A DNA stretch of 64,000 bases from Megalobrama amblycephala. Taxonomy: Eukaryota; Chordata; Actinopteri; Cypriniformes; Xenocyprididae. Within the stretch, counting starts at the first letter, position 1. Each line of letters starts with the position of its first letter. The DNA lies in assembly GCF_018812025.1 (NCBI RefSeq), contig NC_063044.1:71074374-71138373 (forward strand). Reading direction: 5' to 3'. The notes beneath the pieces are model-generated. The model was not told the DNA's origin, made no database searches, and saw only the letters and a list, made by a program, of their open reading frames with translations. Both the position numbers and the translations under genes were made by a program. This document shows, piece by piece, positions 43,600-56,835 of the stretch.

Positions 43600-46430
43600 C
43601 CAAACGTGACACAATAAAGCATCTCTTCCATAGAAATCTGTCCTGATCAGCTGCAGCGAGAGACACGACAAACAAACATCATCTTCCGGAGTTTGTGTTA
43701 ATGTTCGTAATGAATTTCCATCACTCAGTTCTCTTTCACGAAGGAAAGCAGGAGTTTCTTAAATGAAGTATTCTTGTGCTCTCACAGTTCAGGAGCTGAA
43801 GAAGAGACATAACGCTTTAAGAGAAACATGAATCCGATATTAATTTGAACTCATTCTTCATTGTTTTTCAGCAGAATATTCTTTCTTTACTTCTCTTCTT
43901 CTCTCGAGATGTTTTGGCTCTTATAAGTCAGTAAAGAGAGAGATCTGTCTCATTTGGTGTCTCTTTTACTTAAAATTTGTATTTGTTTCAATAATGATTG
44001 ATTAAACTTAGGCATTTTTTCAACAACTCATTGTTATTGTTCATTTTTTAATGTTCACCAAAACTTTTCAGTACAATCTTTTATCAACTCTTAAAAGGAG
44101 ATTTTTCTTCTGGCCAAGAGGAATAATTTCCTATCCGAGTACTTAACAGTTTAAAAGCATATAGCAGCGAAATCAAAAGGTTGAAATGACCTGGCTTCAT
44201 TCATGAGCATCAACAGAGACAATCAAAAGTGAATATACTGGATTTAATACATAAAACTACAAATACATACAACTAAATCTAAGAGAAGAATACATATGGC
44301 ATAACGAAAGTCAAGAAAGAAAGAGAGAGATAATCAAAGAATGGCAAAATTACAAACTGTTAAACCTTTGAGAGCCAGCAACGAATCACATCACCTTGAT
44401 AGGGCATGTAACGCATCTGAAGAGGGGTTATACTTGCAGTGGTAATGTTGGTGCTGTGGTGGATGTGTGTGTCTGGAGAATTTCAGTGCGTTAGAGCTGG
44501 AGTTTCCTTTGGTCTCTTTCCAAAGTCATGTGTTCAGCAGGAATTTAACTTGAAAGTAAAATTGCTGCAAAATAAAGAAAGGAAGTCCGTCTCTTCAGAA
44601 CGATAGGGATGACTGAGCGTGGGATGGAAGCGCGATTGCTGGACAGGAGCTGGATGAGAGACGTACGGGAGACAATCCAAATACAATCGAGAGAACATCG
44701 ATCAGGCGTGTTGTTGTCTTTTTTAAGGATAAATCAGTCCACACCTATTTGGGGTGATATGACCAATAGTAGGAAGAGACTTTTAGTGGGAGAATGCTTC
44801 ATTTGTCTCTTTTTTATGACCTAATTTGCCTGATATTTGACGGAGTCAGAGTTGGTAGTTTTTACTCTAGAGGAGGTTAATAACAGAATAATGGATTTTA
44901 TCATAACATACATTGTTAATTAAAACATCCTGAGAGGATTGAATCAAGACTAAACATGATAGGGTGGGAAGACATTACAAGATCACTTATGGTTACAAAC
45001 ATTAAAACTTATCCTAATATAACTAAAAATCATACATCAAGCATTCTGTGTTAGTTCAGGCAGGCCTCGTAGTCAAGCTCTGCTATCAGTTGATTCTCAA
45101 TTCAATATTTTCTCACAACTATATAAACACAGTCTCAAAACTATGCACCAACTTGTACAAACCTCAAACTTCCAGGTCAAAATAAAATGTTTTAGTCAAA
45201 AACTTATTCTTGTCTGACAAAATCAAACTTTGGCCTCAGATGACACACAAAACTTAACAAATACACACTACTGCACTGCCCAGTGAACACTAGTGAGATC
45301 AATTCATATAACACTGTAACAAAAATACTGCTTACTGGGATTCAGGAATTATTTTGCAGCTCATTGTCTACTACACTATACAAAAATAAATTTACAGATA
45401 CAGTAAAATACAGCAGTGATTTTTTTTCTTTCTTTTTTTCATTTTACTATTGTAAATTGATCTGGCAGTAGATATGTATGAACTTGGTATGCACCACAAT
45501 ACAGTATACTGTCAATTACAGTAAAACGAAATTCAGCATCCTCTGCACATTTGGCCAAATTTTATTACAGTACTATAGCAGTGTATTGGTCTTCTGACAC
45601 AAAACAGTCATTTCTCAGTTCTGCAAAATACAGTATAACAAATGGCTACAGAGAAAGTTGACAATCACAAGTTTGAGGGTGTACAGCGTGCTACAGTTTA
45701 CTGTACATAGTGAAATTTCCCTCATCTAAAGTACTGGTGTGTAAGTTTTAAACCCCTGTAAATTATTCATTCAGCTCTCTCAGATTTTGACTGGTGTGTG
45801 CCATCAGTTTTGCTACCTAATGTAGTCATTGTTAAACGTTTTGAGAAATGTGTCTTTGTTTTGAGAACTGAAAGAATGGTTTAGGAAACTGGGCCAACTG
45901 AATCACTTAAAATGTGTTAGCAATTGAGAAAAGCTCATGAAAAATACATTTAGATTCTTACCTAACTAGTTTCTGTGATCGGGATCTTCTTATTGATTTC
46001 ATGTCACCGTTTCGTTGGATGGCAAAAAGACCTTTATCCATGATGAAAGTGGAGCGGGCGGTCGGTGAATCAGCTTGCAAAAATAACGAAAATTCGAGGA
46101 CTTCTGAGTTAGCCGAGAAGCAGTAATTTTATGATTCACGAACAAATGGAAAACAATTCGTAAATGAACTTGGCTACGCTGTGTTTTTGACTCCCAAAGA
46201 ACTGTTTCATAAGAGTCATTTGTTAATGAAGCTGACTACACGGGGCGCGCTGCGTGCGCGTGCAATAGTCATGCAGCTTATTGAAAGACGTGTTTTCTTG
46301 CCATTATTTTGCAATACGCTGTCTTTTTTTATGTCATCACATTGAAGCGCCGCTGCTGAAAAGCAGTAGTATTTGAAACACTGCTAACATTTATATTTTA
46401 TTCTCTGATAATTTTGGGGTGGCAAAGCTT
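43600..46430. other. Gene-poor region, unclassified repeats
   Basis: No frame here has recognisable content. 44100-45000 and 45250-45950 look like old repeats (purine-rich 'agaaagaaagagagagataa' at 44308), but I could not find paired ends. Confidence 0.4.
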
Positions 46431-46491
46431 TTTCTTAGGGTGGCAGTTGCCACCCCGTGCCACCCCGGTAGATCCGCCCCTGCTTTAAACA
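46430..46491. mobile_element. DNA transposon end (hAT-like), partner not found
   Basis: 'ccaccccggtagatccgcccctg' ends abruptly at 46491. CAGGGGCGGATCTAC-type inverted ends are common among vertebrate hAT elements. A second end-like 'caggggcgccgttggcacgg' starts near 46760 in the other direction. Neither partner end could be located. Confidence 0.4.
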
Positions 46492-47129
46492 ACACTTTTT
46501 CCAAAATACAGCTTTACACAACCAGCAGAAAGAGAGCAGGAATAGAGATGAGCAGCGTGTTGTTTTTTGAGTGATTATGTTATTTTTATAGATGTTTTGT
46601 CGTTTTGAACCGTATTTGGCGTGTCTTTGATCATCTACTGTTCACGGCTGATGACGTCACCGCTCGCGCGCGCCTTCCTCTCATTCAGTTTCAGCGTCGA
46701 GTCTTCTGAGGAGAGTCGAGCAGTTCACAGTATTTCTCATATTTACACGACCATCAAACCAGGGGCGCCGTTGGCACGGGGGACAGGGGGGTCAGGACCC
46801 CCGCAGTTTTGAAAAGACAGAAATCGACCCCCGAACTTTTGATAAGGGCTGCTTCAATTAGTCACACTATATCATCTTTTAGCTTACGATATTTTCTTTC
46901 AAATGAGACCATTTTCACATTTCTGTAAGCGATCCGTTAGTAAATAATCAGCTGTTTTGTCGCAGATGTGAACAGGAAATGCACTCTCGAACGGAGAAAC
47001 ACGCAATCTCCAAACCATCGATCAAAGCGTGTTAACGTTTTAGGACAGGTCGATGGTATATAAATCATGCCCGAACGTTAGCGTCTGTCAATCAAGCCAA
47101 ACCGTCCATTCAGAAACCGAGAAATTTGA

Positions 47130-47169
47130 CACTTTAAGGTAAGGAGGCTGATCTCCTTACCTTAAAGTG
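47130..47169. repeat. Perfect 17-bp inverted repeat with 6-base loop
   Basis: The left arm cactttaaggtaaggag and the right arm ctccttaccttaaagtg pair without mismatch around gctgat. It is followed by a tandem 'cataaatcactg' repeat. It may be a relic of a foldback element; 46800-47990 shows no gene. Confidence 0.9.
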
Positions 47170-48051
47170 CATAAATCACTGCATAAATCACTGCTTCCTG
47201 CTTCGCTACTGTTCGGATGCTCTTGCTTACAGCTCCGCGCTTTGCTCTATTGCTTTTATATTTTATTTCCTAATTTTAACTTACTATCAAATACACTTGT
47301 ACTAACACAACTATACAAGTACTCAGCCCAGTTAAGTGATGTTGTGTGACTTTTCAAAAAGTCAGATAATGGAGGTACAGTATATGATCACGGCCTGCGT
47401 CTGGATGGAGAGTGAACTTCTGAATCTGATCCCAGCAAACGTTCCCTGACCTTAGCTCATGTTTCCTGTTTGGTTATTTTTTTGGGAACCGATTCCTCAG
47501 GAACTGATGTAAGTCACAGTAGTTTAGTTTGATAGGAAAGAATATCACAAAACAGATTAAGACCTTTTAAGATAGTGTATTTAAATAGTGTATTAGTATT
47601 TTATATGTTTGATAAGGAGGGTCAGTGAAAATAATTACAAACTAATCCTGTGCCTTTCAGTAATGTTTATAATGAAGCTGCTGATGTCAGTAGTTTAAAT
47701 TCTGACAATAATAAATTGTTTAAATTTATTTCAAAGTCCAAATATGTATTATTCCTTCTTATAGAGACTGTTTGATTTAGTTTACCCTAAATGTTAATTA
47801 ATGCATTCATTATCAAACATGTATTAACGCGTAGTTAAGGCTTCTGTTTTCATGCATGAATCCCTATGATTCCTGTCGTAGTTAAGGATCACTCTTCATT
47901 AGTTCATATCTTAACTAATCTTGAGTTCATGTTGAAGTAACTATTAACTCAGGTATTAGTTCATGGTTATTCATGTACTGTTATTGTAAAGTGTTACCCC
48001 CCAAACACTAGCTCCCTACCACTGGCAATACATCTGGAGAACAGATTTGAA

Positions 48052-49287
48052 GTGTTAATGAATGTGGGTGAGGAATTTAATGTGGGTGAGGAATCCCCAA
48101 ACATGATCGGACACAGATCAAATCAGCCAGCAGCTAACACCGATGCTAACTGCCGCTCAAGGTTGAACAGTCAGCGGCACTCAGCTCTTAGAGCAGCCGA
48201 GCCCAGGACTCTGATAGTGGGTGACTCTGTTATCAGAAACATTAGCAGCAGGGATACAACTACATGCTGCCTTCCACAAGCAACAGTTTCTGATGTAAAC
48301 AGGGAACTTAAGAGCATTCTGATGAAATATAAGACTGCAAATCGACTAATCATTCATGTGGGGAAGAATGATATTCGGAAGGAGCAGTCAGAACTCCTTA
48401 AGAGGGATTTCAATGAACTTTTTGAAATGCTTAAAAGACTAAAAGTTCAGTCGTTCATCAGTGGACCACTCCCAGCAAGAGGAACAAATAGATTTACACG
48501 GTTGCTTGGACTTAACACATGGCTGCAAAAAACCTGCAACTTAAAAGGACTGAATTTCATCGACAACTTCAATCTGTTCTGGAGTCAGAGACAACTGTTC
48601 ACTCATGATGGCCTGCACCCAAACAAACTGGGCTCCAGAGTGCTAAAGGACAATATCTACTTCTGCCTCCATCATCCTTCAGCAGTGTGTGCAAATCCAC
48701 TCAACCTGAATGGCACAAACACACCTGGACAGAGTTCAACTGACCACAGGACTTCATTTCAGCAGTTGAATGGACATGCGGTTGACACTTCCCACAAGGT
48801 CAATGATAACACCACGCAGCCACAACAACCACTGCTCACGGACACAATCTTGACTGAGCCCTGCCCACAGAGCTCACCGAGAGACAGTGACGTATTAGAA
48901 CTGCTCCAAGATTCAGCACCCAAGGACGACTTTCGGGAAAACAGCCAGGGAAGCCAGGACAACATATTACAGCCTCCGGTAACACCAGAGCAACAGCCCC
49001 TCTCACCGGACACGTTATCCCTCTCTCCAGCATCCCCTCTTCTGTGCTTCTCAGAGAAAATGGAGGAACTGGTGTATGCTGGAACCAAACTCTCCCACTC
49101 TTTTGCTGCGAGCCCCCAGATATCAACAAAAAAGTGTCAAGCCCCGAAACCACCAAAGCCTGTGGGCCCAGCTCGCCCTCCCCCTCCTCCTGCGAGAGCT
49201 CTTCGGCCCCTGCCACAACGCCAGGGCCCTCACTCTCCTTCATCTGTTCTAGGTGAATCAAAAACAACCGATAACAGCTCTCGGTGA
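48052..49287 (+). CDS. LINE ORF1 with SGNH/GDSL-type esterase domain
   Basis: An open frame of 411 codons, extending a little upstream without an obvious ATG; the first in-frame ATG is at 48058. Esterase blocks are visible: GDS at 57-59 (LIVGDSVIRN), the GKND motif at 104-107 (HVGKNDI), SGPLPARG near 137-144, and DGLHPN at 186-191 with D and H for the catalytic pair. The C-terminal third is proline/serine rich with PPPPPARALRP. ORF1 esterases are known from CR1/L2-type LINEs, where they are thought to help handle RNA or membranes during retrotransposition. It is directly followed by ORF2. Confidence 0.85.
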   Translation: MLMNVGEEFNVGEESPNMIGHRSNQPAANTDANCRSRLNSQRHSALRAAEPRTLIVGDSVIRNISSRDTTTCCLPQATVSDVNRELKSILMKYKTANRLIIHVGKNDIRKEQSELLKRDFNELFEMLKRLKVQSFISGPLPARGTNRFTRLLGLNTWLQKTCNLKGLNFIDNFNLFWSQRQLFTHDGLHPNKLGSRVLKDNIYFCLHHPSAVCANPLNLNGTNTPGQSSTDHRTSFQQLNGHAVDTSHKVNDNTTQPQQPLLTDTILTEPCPQSSPRDSDVLELLQDSAPKDDFRENSQGSQDNILQPPVTPEQQPLSPDTLSLSPASPLLCFSEKMEELVYAGTKLSHSFAASPQISTKKCQAPKPPKPVGPARPPPPPARALRPLPQRQGPHSPSSVLGESKTTDNSSR

Positions 49288-49290
49288 TGT

Positions 49291-52200
49291 TTGTCGGGTC
49301 CCCGCTATGATAACAGTGACTTTATCAAATGTTTACAGAACAAGCGGGAACCCAGTGTGCCTGTAGCTTTCTCTATTTCTGTTTTATTACGTTATAGAAA
49401 GCCTAAGGCCTTCTCAAACTGTTTGGCAAACCCATTTAATCTGCTACCTATTACACGTCAAACTAAGATTACTGTAGAGACAGAAAGTAAGACTGTTAAG
49501 TTAGCACTTCTAAACATACGCTCACTTAAAAATAAATCACTTCTAGTCAATGACTTAATAACCACAAACAACCTAGATTTTATGCTTCTAAATGAAACAT
49601 GGCTTGAAGACAGTTGCAGTTCAACAATCCTGAATGAAACAGCCCCTCCTAACTTTACTTTTATGAGTGTCTGCAGAGCTGTTAGGAGAGGTGGAGGTGT
49701 AGCTGCTCTATTTAAAGATGTCTATCAATGCAAGCAAGTGTCATTTGGTGATTACTTGTCTTTCGAATACTTGGGTATTGTATTAAAAGGTGCTCCTCGC
49801 ATTCTACTTATAGTTAACTACAGGCCTCCAAAATACTCTCCAGCCTTTGTGGAGGACTTTACAGAACTGTTATCAGCAATTTCCTCAGAGTTTGACTGTT
49901 TTGCTATTACTGGGGACTTTAACATCCACATAGAAAATGCAGAATCCAATATGGCAAAAAAATCATAACTGTTTTGAATACTTTTGATCTGACTCAGCAT
50001 GTACATGGACCTACACACAATCGTGGACACACTCTAGATTTAATTATCAGTAAGGGTCTAAACATTCCATCCATTGTCATTAAGGATGTAGCGCTATCTG
50101 ATCATTTCTGTATTTTCTTTGATTTATTGATCTCTCCAACTGTTGAAGCTAGATCTATCTCGGTCAAAAAGCAATGCTTAAATGAGAACACTATTGCACT
50201 GTTTATGAAGGCTATATCTTTAACACCAAGCATATCTGCAGACTCTGTTGATTTTCTCCTTGATTCTTTTAACTCAAAAGTACAAAATGTTATTGATAAC
50301 ATTGCTCCTGTGAAAGTCAGGAAGAAAAGTGGCAGACAAAAAGCACAGTGGAGAAACTCAACAGCAGTGCAAAATATGAAAAGACAATGCAGAAAAGCTG
50401 AGCGCATGTGGCGAAAGACAAAACTTGAAATCCATTATAACATCTATAAAGATATTCTTCATGTTTTCAATGTGGAATTAGGCAAAGCTAGACAGACCTT
50501 TTTCTCAAATATTATAAACAGAAACTTAAACAACACCCGCACTCTTTTTGCTACAGTAGAGAGACTAACAAACCCCCCAAGTCAGATTCCCAGTGAAATG
50601 CTCTCAGACAGCAAATGTAGTGAGTTTTGCTTCCTTCTTCACTGAGAAAATTAATAATATCAGAAAGGCGGTCAGCACATCCTTGAGCTGCACTGGGGTA
50701 AAACAGATCAGATCACAACCTCAGAAAGTAGCTATTATGTCTGATTTCGAAGCAATTGATGGTAAAATTTTGGAAGAAACAGTACAGCACCTTAAAACAT
50801 CAACCTGCGCCCTTGACACACTTCCCACATCTTTTTTCAAAAGAGTGTTAAACTGTTTAGAAGCAGATCTCCTAGAAGTGGTAAATGCCTCACTTCTCTC
50901 TGGGACTTTTCCAAAATCCCTGAAAACTGCATTTGTTAAGCCCCTCCTGAAAAAGAGCAATCTGGATAACACCATGTTGAGCAACTACAGGCCAATCTCA
51001 AATCTTCCTTTCATAGGCAAGATCATTGAAAAAGTTGAAAAAGTGAAGTTCTTAAGCTTGAATGGATACTTTGATAACTTTCAATCTGGTTTCCAACCGC
51101 ATCACAGCACAGAGACAGCACTCATAAAGATAATAAATGATATTCGCCTAAACACAGATTCAGGTAAATTATCAGTGCTGGTTCTACTTGACCTCAGTGC
51201 TGCGTTTGACACTGTCGATCACAACATTCTTCTTGACAGGCTCGAAAACTGGGTTGGGCTTTCTGGGATGGTCCTTAAATGGTTCAGGTCATACTTAGAA
51301 GGGAGAGGTTATTATGTGAGTATCGGTGACTATAAGTCTGAGTGGACATCCATGACATGCGGAGTCCCTCAAGGTTCAATACTTGCACCCCTCCTGTTCA
51401 ACCTATATATGCTGCCACTGAGCCAAATAATGAGAAAGAACCAAATTGCATATCACAGCTATGCAGATGACACCCAGATTTACCTAGCCCTATCACCTAA
51501 CAACTACAGCCCCATTGACTCCCTGTGCCAATGCATTGATGAAATTAAAAATTGGATGTGCCTAAACTTCCTTCAGTTAAACAAAGACAAAACTGAAGTC
51601 ATTGTGTTTGGAAACAAAGATGAAGTTCTCAAAGTGAACATGTACCTTCACTCTAGGGGTCAAACAACTAAAAATCAAGTCAGGAATCTTGGTGTGATTT
51701 TGGAGTCAGACCTGAGTTTCAGTAGCAATGTAAAGACAATAACTAAATCAGCATATTATCATCTCAAAAATATTGCAAGAATTAGATGCTTTGTCTCCAG
51801 TCAAGACTTAGAGAAACTTGTTCATGCTTTCATCACCAGCAGGGTGGATTATTGTAATGGGCTCCTCACTGGTCTTCCCAAAAAGACCATAAGACAGCTG
51901 CAGCTCGTACAGAACGCTGCTGCCAGGATTCTGAGCAGAACCAGAAAACATGAACACATCACACCAGTCCTCAGGTCCTTGCACTGGCTTCCAGTTGCAT
52001 TTAGAATTGATTTTAAAGTACTGTTGCTTGTTTATAAATCACTCAATGGCCTAGGACCTCAATACATTGCAGGTATGCTCATAGAATATAAACCTAACAG
52101 ATCACTCAGATCATCAGGATCAACTCACTTAAAAATACCAAGGGCTCACTCAAAGCAGGGAGAGTCTGCTTTTAGCTGTTACGCCAGCCGCAGCTGGAAC

Positions 52201-52293
52201 CAGCTTCCAGAAGAGATCAGATGTGCTCCAACAGTAGCCACATTCAAATCCAGACTCAAAACACATCTTTTTACCTATGCATTTGCTGATTGA
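49291..52293 (+). pseudogene. LINE ORF2 (endonuclease and reverse transcriptase), two frameshifts
   Basis: Frame 1 (49291-49968) carries the APE endonuclease: LALLNIRSLKNKSLLVNDLI, LLNETWL, RRGGGVAALF and TGDFNIHIE. The frame shifts in an A7 run near 49957-49963. Frame 2 (49974-50645) finishes it (HVHGPTHNRGHTLDLIISKG, LSDHFCIFF). A second shift near 50625 moves to frame 3 (to 52293). That frame holds the RT: NYRPISNLPFIGKIIEKV, DLSAAFDTVDHNIL, GVPQGSILAPLLFN and the YADD box at residues 290-293 of that frame. A C-terminal region with QLVQNAAARILSRTRKHEHI follows. All catalytic motifs survive. The A7 shift could be a sequencing error, so the element may be one step from intact. Confidence 0.85.
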
Positions 52294-52999
52294 GCACTGT
52301 GCTATGTCCGAACTGTTTGCACATTATTTTATACGTATTATCTTTTGATTTTTTAAATTCTTTTCCTGTTTTTATTTAATTTTTATATCTTTTATGTATC
52401 ATCATGATTCTGACTTTTAATGCATTTTAAATCCAAATAGCAAAATTCTCTGTTTTTACTGTTATTTCTATTCCTTATGTTCTATTTTTATTCTTCTTCT
52501 TTATGTAAAGCACTTTGAATTACCATTGTGTATGAAATGTGCTATACAAATAAAATTGCCTTGCCTTGCCTTGATCTCTCAGGTTGACGCGTGAGCTGGC
52601 TTGACTTAAGATTTCGTGAGGATTTATAGTTTATGGACTCTTTTGATTTCGGTAATTACATATTGAAAGGCAAAAGCATTGATGCCATCTATAAAAGAGA
52701 TATCTGAAATAGAAACGAAAGTGATATTCCTCATCCAGTGGAGGACGCTTATGATGCTTATCAGTGGCGTGCACTTTGATCGTTAAAGTGAAAGTGCCCC
52801 GATGTGAACGTGAGCTTCAGTCCATTACAATTTAGAGCGGTTAAGGCCCGGGTATACTTCATTTCCTGCATTCCGTTCAGTCTCGCGCGAGCCTTTCAGA
52901 GAAACTCCTTTGCCCATGAGCACGGAAAGACCATGGGAAAGACGCATGCATATGTGCACCGCCCGTTGTCATAACCTCACAACTTCAAAATGTCAGATC

Positions 53000-53180
53000 A
53001 AATTTTCAAACAGGTGCTATCGTTATCACTAAACCATAGATTTGATCTTGGCACTGTTGCTCTGTGGCTGCTGTTAATTTATCCAGGTTGTGGATGAGGA
53101 GCGACCCCTGATGTGATTGTGAAGCACTTAGGGTGTACAGTATTACATAGTAAAGTGCTATATAAATGCCTTAGTCATTC
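53000..53180. repeat. LINE-type 3' tail fragment
   Basis: 'tagtaaagtgctatataaat' followed by 'gccttagtcattcattag' is the pattern of a LINE/SINE 3' end with a short tandem tail. Upstream 52573-53000 has no gene; it holds a TE-like 'ttaaggcccgggtatacttc' (52848). Confidence 0.45.
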
Positions 53181-53191
53181 ATTAGTTATCT

Positions 53192-53561
53192 GGTCCCACT
53201 TTATATTAAGTGGCCCTAACTACTAAGTACTTACAACAAAAAATAAGTACAATGTACTTATTGTGTTCATATTGAATTGCAAAACACTTTTGCTGCTATT
53301 GATGTGGGATACGGGTAAGGTTAGGGAAAGCTTTGGTGGTATGGTTAGGTTTAAGGGTAGGGGTAATGGTTAAGGGATGGGTCAACAGTGTAATTATAAA
53401 TGTAATTACAGAAATTAATTACAGATGTAATTACAAGCAGGTGTTTTTAAAATATAAGTACAATGTAAAAACATGTATGTACACAATAAGTGCATTGTAT
53501 CAAATGATTAATTTAAATGTAAGTACATAGTAGTTAAGGCCACTTAATATAAAGTGGAACC
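53192..53561. mobile_element. MITE with 24-bp inverted ends
   Basis: Ends 'ggtcccactttatattaagt' and, inverted, 'acttaatataaagtggaacc' differ by one base over about 24. Inside are paired 'aagtacaatgta' motifs in both orientations. A possible flanking duplication is attagtta (about 53182 and 53563). About 370 bp, no coding. Confidence 0.85.
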
Positions 53562-54350
53562 GATTAGTTAGATGGCATACTCCTCATTTAACCCTTTGAT
53601 GCGTACAATCACACCGGTGTGATTAGAACGTTCAGTGCATCACGTGACCAACTGCCAAATTTAAATATGCTTGCGCGCTTTGGCTGGCGCTAAACTAGAG
53701 ACGGACGCACGCAGCACTTTTCATTTATCACATTTATGCAGTGTTTTTAACCAAATAATGATTATTTTAGGTTTCAGACATTTAAATACACATGAGTACT
53801 AACAAAACAATACATTTAGAGTTTGTAAAATACACATTGATGTCTATAGAAGCGGAAATAACAACCCTTTCAATAATAATTAGACCACATGTTTTATTCT
53901 TATCAGATACACATTGTGATAGTAACTTAAAAGCTTACTCTATTCTTCCCCAGTTCACCGACTTACTTACTTTCATGTATTTCGGGAGAAGTGGAAGAAT
54001 TCACATGTTGTAAATCTAACAGATCCGATTCTCTGTACAGCGCAAACTAACATGGCGGCGCCCATCGCGCATGCAGCTCAACTAACATGATCGTTATAAA
54101 GGTGTTTAAACAGCAAAACACATCCACTTGCACATATTTGACAATTGGAATATCAGATATTTCATGCTGCAGTAAACAATTTTTTGAATATTTTGAATAA
54201 AAAAGGAAAAATGAAATAAAAGCAGATCATCATTCATGGAGTTTGAGACTTCTTCACCCGCATAACTCTCACAAAGTTTGCACATTGATTGTGTGATATC
54301 AACTAGCTCGCCTTCATGGTTTAAAATGGAAATATTATCAATATTGCCAC
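53562..54350. other. 3' flank of the minus-strand FiNZ gene
   Basis: No supported gene. 'ttaaccctttgatgcgtaca' (53588) begins like a piggyBac-type end after TTAA, and a 12-bp palindrome cacaccggtgtg lies at 53612. A GC-rich 'acatggcggcgcccatcgcg' occurs at 54049. Confidence 0.3.
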
Positions 54351-54501
54351 ATGGCATTTTTCTTCATCACCAGTTGCCCCCAACACACACACCTCAACAG
54401 TCAAATGTCTCCCATGGGGCCAACTAAAGCTAGAGAGGACAGATTTGGCTGTGACTTACACAGAAGAGATTTTCTTGTTCAGCACATGAAGATGAACTAC
54501 T

Positions 54502-56779
54502 TCATTTCAGACTGTGGTGATGTGGTTTCTCTACTGCATGGATCTTCATGTGTATCTTCAGGTCACTTTTAATAGAGAAACTCTTTCCACACTGATCACA
54601 CGTGTGCGGCTTCTCTCCAGTGTGGATCTTCTCATGTGATTTCAGAGCTGCTAACTGATTGAATCTCTTGTCACAGTGTGAACACTTGTAAGGTTTTTCT
54701 CCAGTGTGGATCCTCTCATGTGTTTTCAGAGCTGCTAAATGATTGAATCTCTTGTCACAGTGTGAACACTTGTACGGTTTTTCTCCAGTGTGGATCCTCT
54801 CATGTGTTTTCAGAGCTGCTAACTGACTGAATCTCTTGTCACAGTGTGAACACTTGTAAGGTTTTTCTCCAGTGTGGATCCTCTCATGTGTTTTCAGATG
54901 TGATGACCGACTAAATCTCTTGTCACAGTGTGAACACTTGTACGGTTTTTCTCCAGTGTGGATCATCTCATGTCTTTTCAGAGATGATGAATCACTGAAT
55001 GTCTTGTCACAGTATGAACAAGTGTAAGGTTTTTCTCCAGTGTGGATCTTCATGTGTATCTTCAGGTAACTTTTATTATAGAAACTCTTTCCGCACTGAT
55101 CACACGTGTGCGGCTTCTCTCCAGTGTGGATCATCTCATGTGTTTTCAGATTTGATGACTGACTGAATCTCATGTCACAGTGTGAACACATGTAAGGTTT
55201 ATCTCCAGTGTGGATCATCTTGTGTGTTTTCAGATGTCCTAACCGACTGAATCTCTTGTCACAGTGTGAACACTTGTAAGGTTTTTCTCCAGTGTGGATC
55301 CTCTCATGTGTTTTCAGAGATAATGACCGACTGAATCTCTTGTCACAGTGTGAACACTTGTAAGGTTTTTCTCCAGAGTGAATTATCTGGTGCTGTTTTA
55401 AATGGTTTGCTGTAGTAAACATCTTCTCACAGTCAAAGCACATGTACTCTCTCACACCAGTGTGAATTTTCTGATGTTCATGTAAATATTGCAGCCGTGA
55501 AAAACTCTTTCCACATAAATAACATGGATATGGCTTCTCCTTCATATGAACTGTCAGGTGTCTCTTCAGGTTTGATGACCCAACAAATGTTTTACCACAT
55601 TGATCACATGCGTACGGCTTCTCTCCAGTGTGGATCCTCATGTGTTTTTTAAGGGTTGATGAGTGTCTGAAACTCTTCCCACATTGATGGCATGTGTGTG
55701 GCTTCTCTCCAGTGTGAACTCTCATGTGATCCTTAAGATGTACTTTTCGTATGAAGCTCTTCCCACATTCATCACATGTGAACGGCTTCTCTCCAGTGTG
55801 GATCATCATGTGTTCTTTAAGGTGTGCAGATTCACTGAAACTCTTCCCACACTGATCACATGTGAACGGCTTCTCTCCGGTGTGAACTCTCGTGTGACGC
55901 TCAAGATATTGTTTTACTGAGAACCTCTTCCCACATTGATCGCATGTGAACGGCTTCTCTTCAGTATGAATTCTCATGTGAACATTAAGACTTTGTTTGG
56001 TTGAGAAACTCTTTCCACACTGAGTGCAGTTTGTAGATGTCTTGGCTCTTCTTTTCTTTAAAAATGTCTTTTTAGTCTTTGAGCGACTCAAAGGTTTTTC
56101 TCCAGGTTTGTCATGATGTTTCTCCTCCACTTCACTCAGATCTTCACTCTCCTCCTTCACTTCCATCAGCTCTGAAATCAAAGAAAAAAGGGTAATTTAA
56201 TTTTCAGTACATCAAAATAATTTAAAGAGAGAAAAGAGAAATGTAAAGTTAAAGGTCATAAAATTGAGCCTTGTTGTGATAGACAACTGCTATAAAACAT
56301 TCTGATCATTTTTATGCATTTGCATTTTCATAATTTAATTACAATAAGATTAATCAACGAATTATAAAGAGCCACCTGTCGTCCCAACGGCAGAATCCAG
56401 AGGTCTGGGTGAAGGTATAATGTGTGTTTTTTTAGCGCTCCTGTGAAGTTCACCTAATTTTTAGAATTTAGTTTCAATTTTACTTTAACTCTACGCTTAA
56501 TCTGACTCCAATATCGAATGGTTATTAAATTTAGATTTACTAAATTAAGACAATCAGCACTGAATGGAGGTCTTCTGGATACAGAATTTCCCAAATAGCT
56601 GCTCTGCCACCTTTCCTTAAATAATTCTCAATAAGTAATATTAAGAAAATAAAGAAAACATTGCTCTGAATTATAGTATTGCCCATTCATTCCCTATGGT
56701 GCCGATATTTGTCCACAAAGGACCAATTAAGGAGTTTTTTTTTTTTTAACCAATTGACATTGTATAATCAAGTACATTC

Positions 56780-56835
<56 letters not shown>

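Larger units (their letters stand above)
47998..52572 (+). mobile_element. Nearly full-length L2/CR1-like LINE with two ORFs
   Basis: ORF1 with an SGNH esterase fold is followed by ORF2 with endonuclease and reverse transcriptase, then a 3' UTR ending 'aataaaattgccttgccttg', a typical L2 tail of short tandem TTGCC units. Only two single-base frameshifts are apparent in ORF2, so the copy is young. The 5' end is probably truncated: ORF1 is open upstream of 48052 with no clear leader. Confidence 0.9.

Noticed and set aside
44609..44824. A 71-codon frame starting MTERGMEARLLDRSWM
   Set aside because: Short, no recognisable domain, and inside an unclassified repeat-like region.
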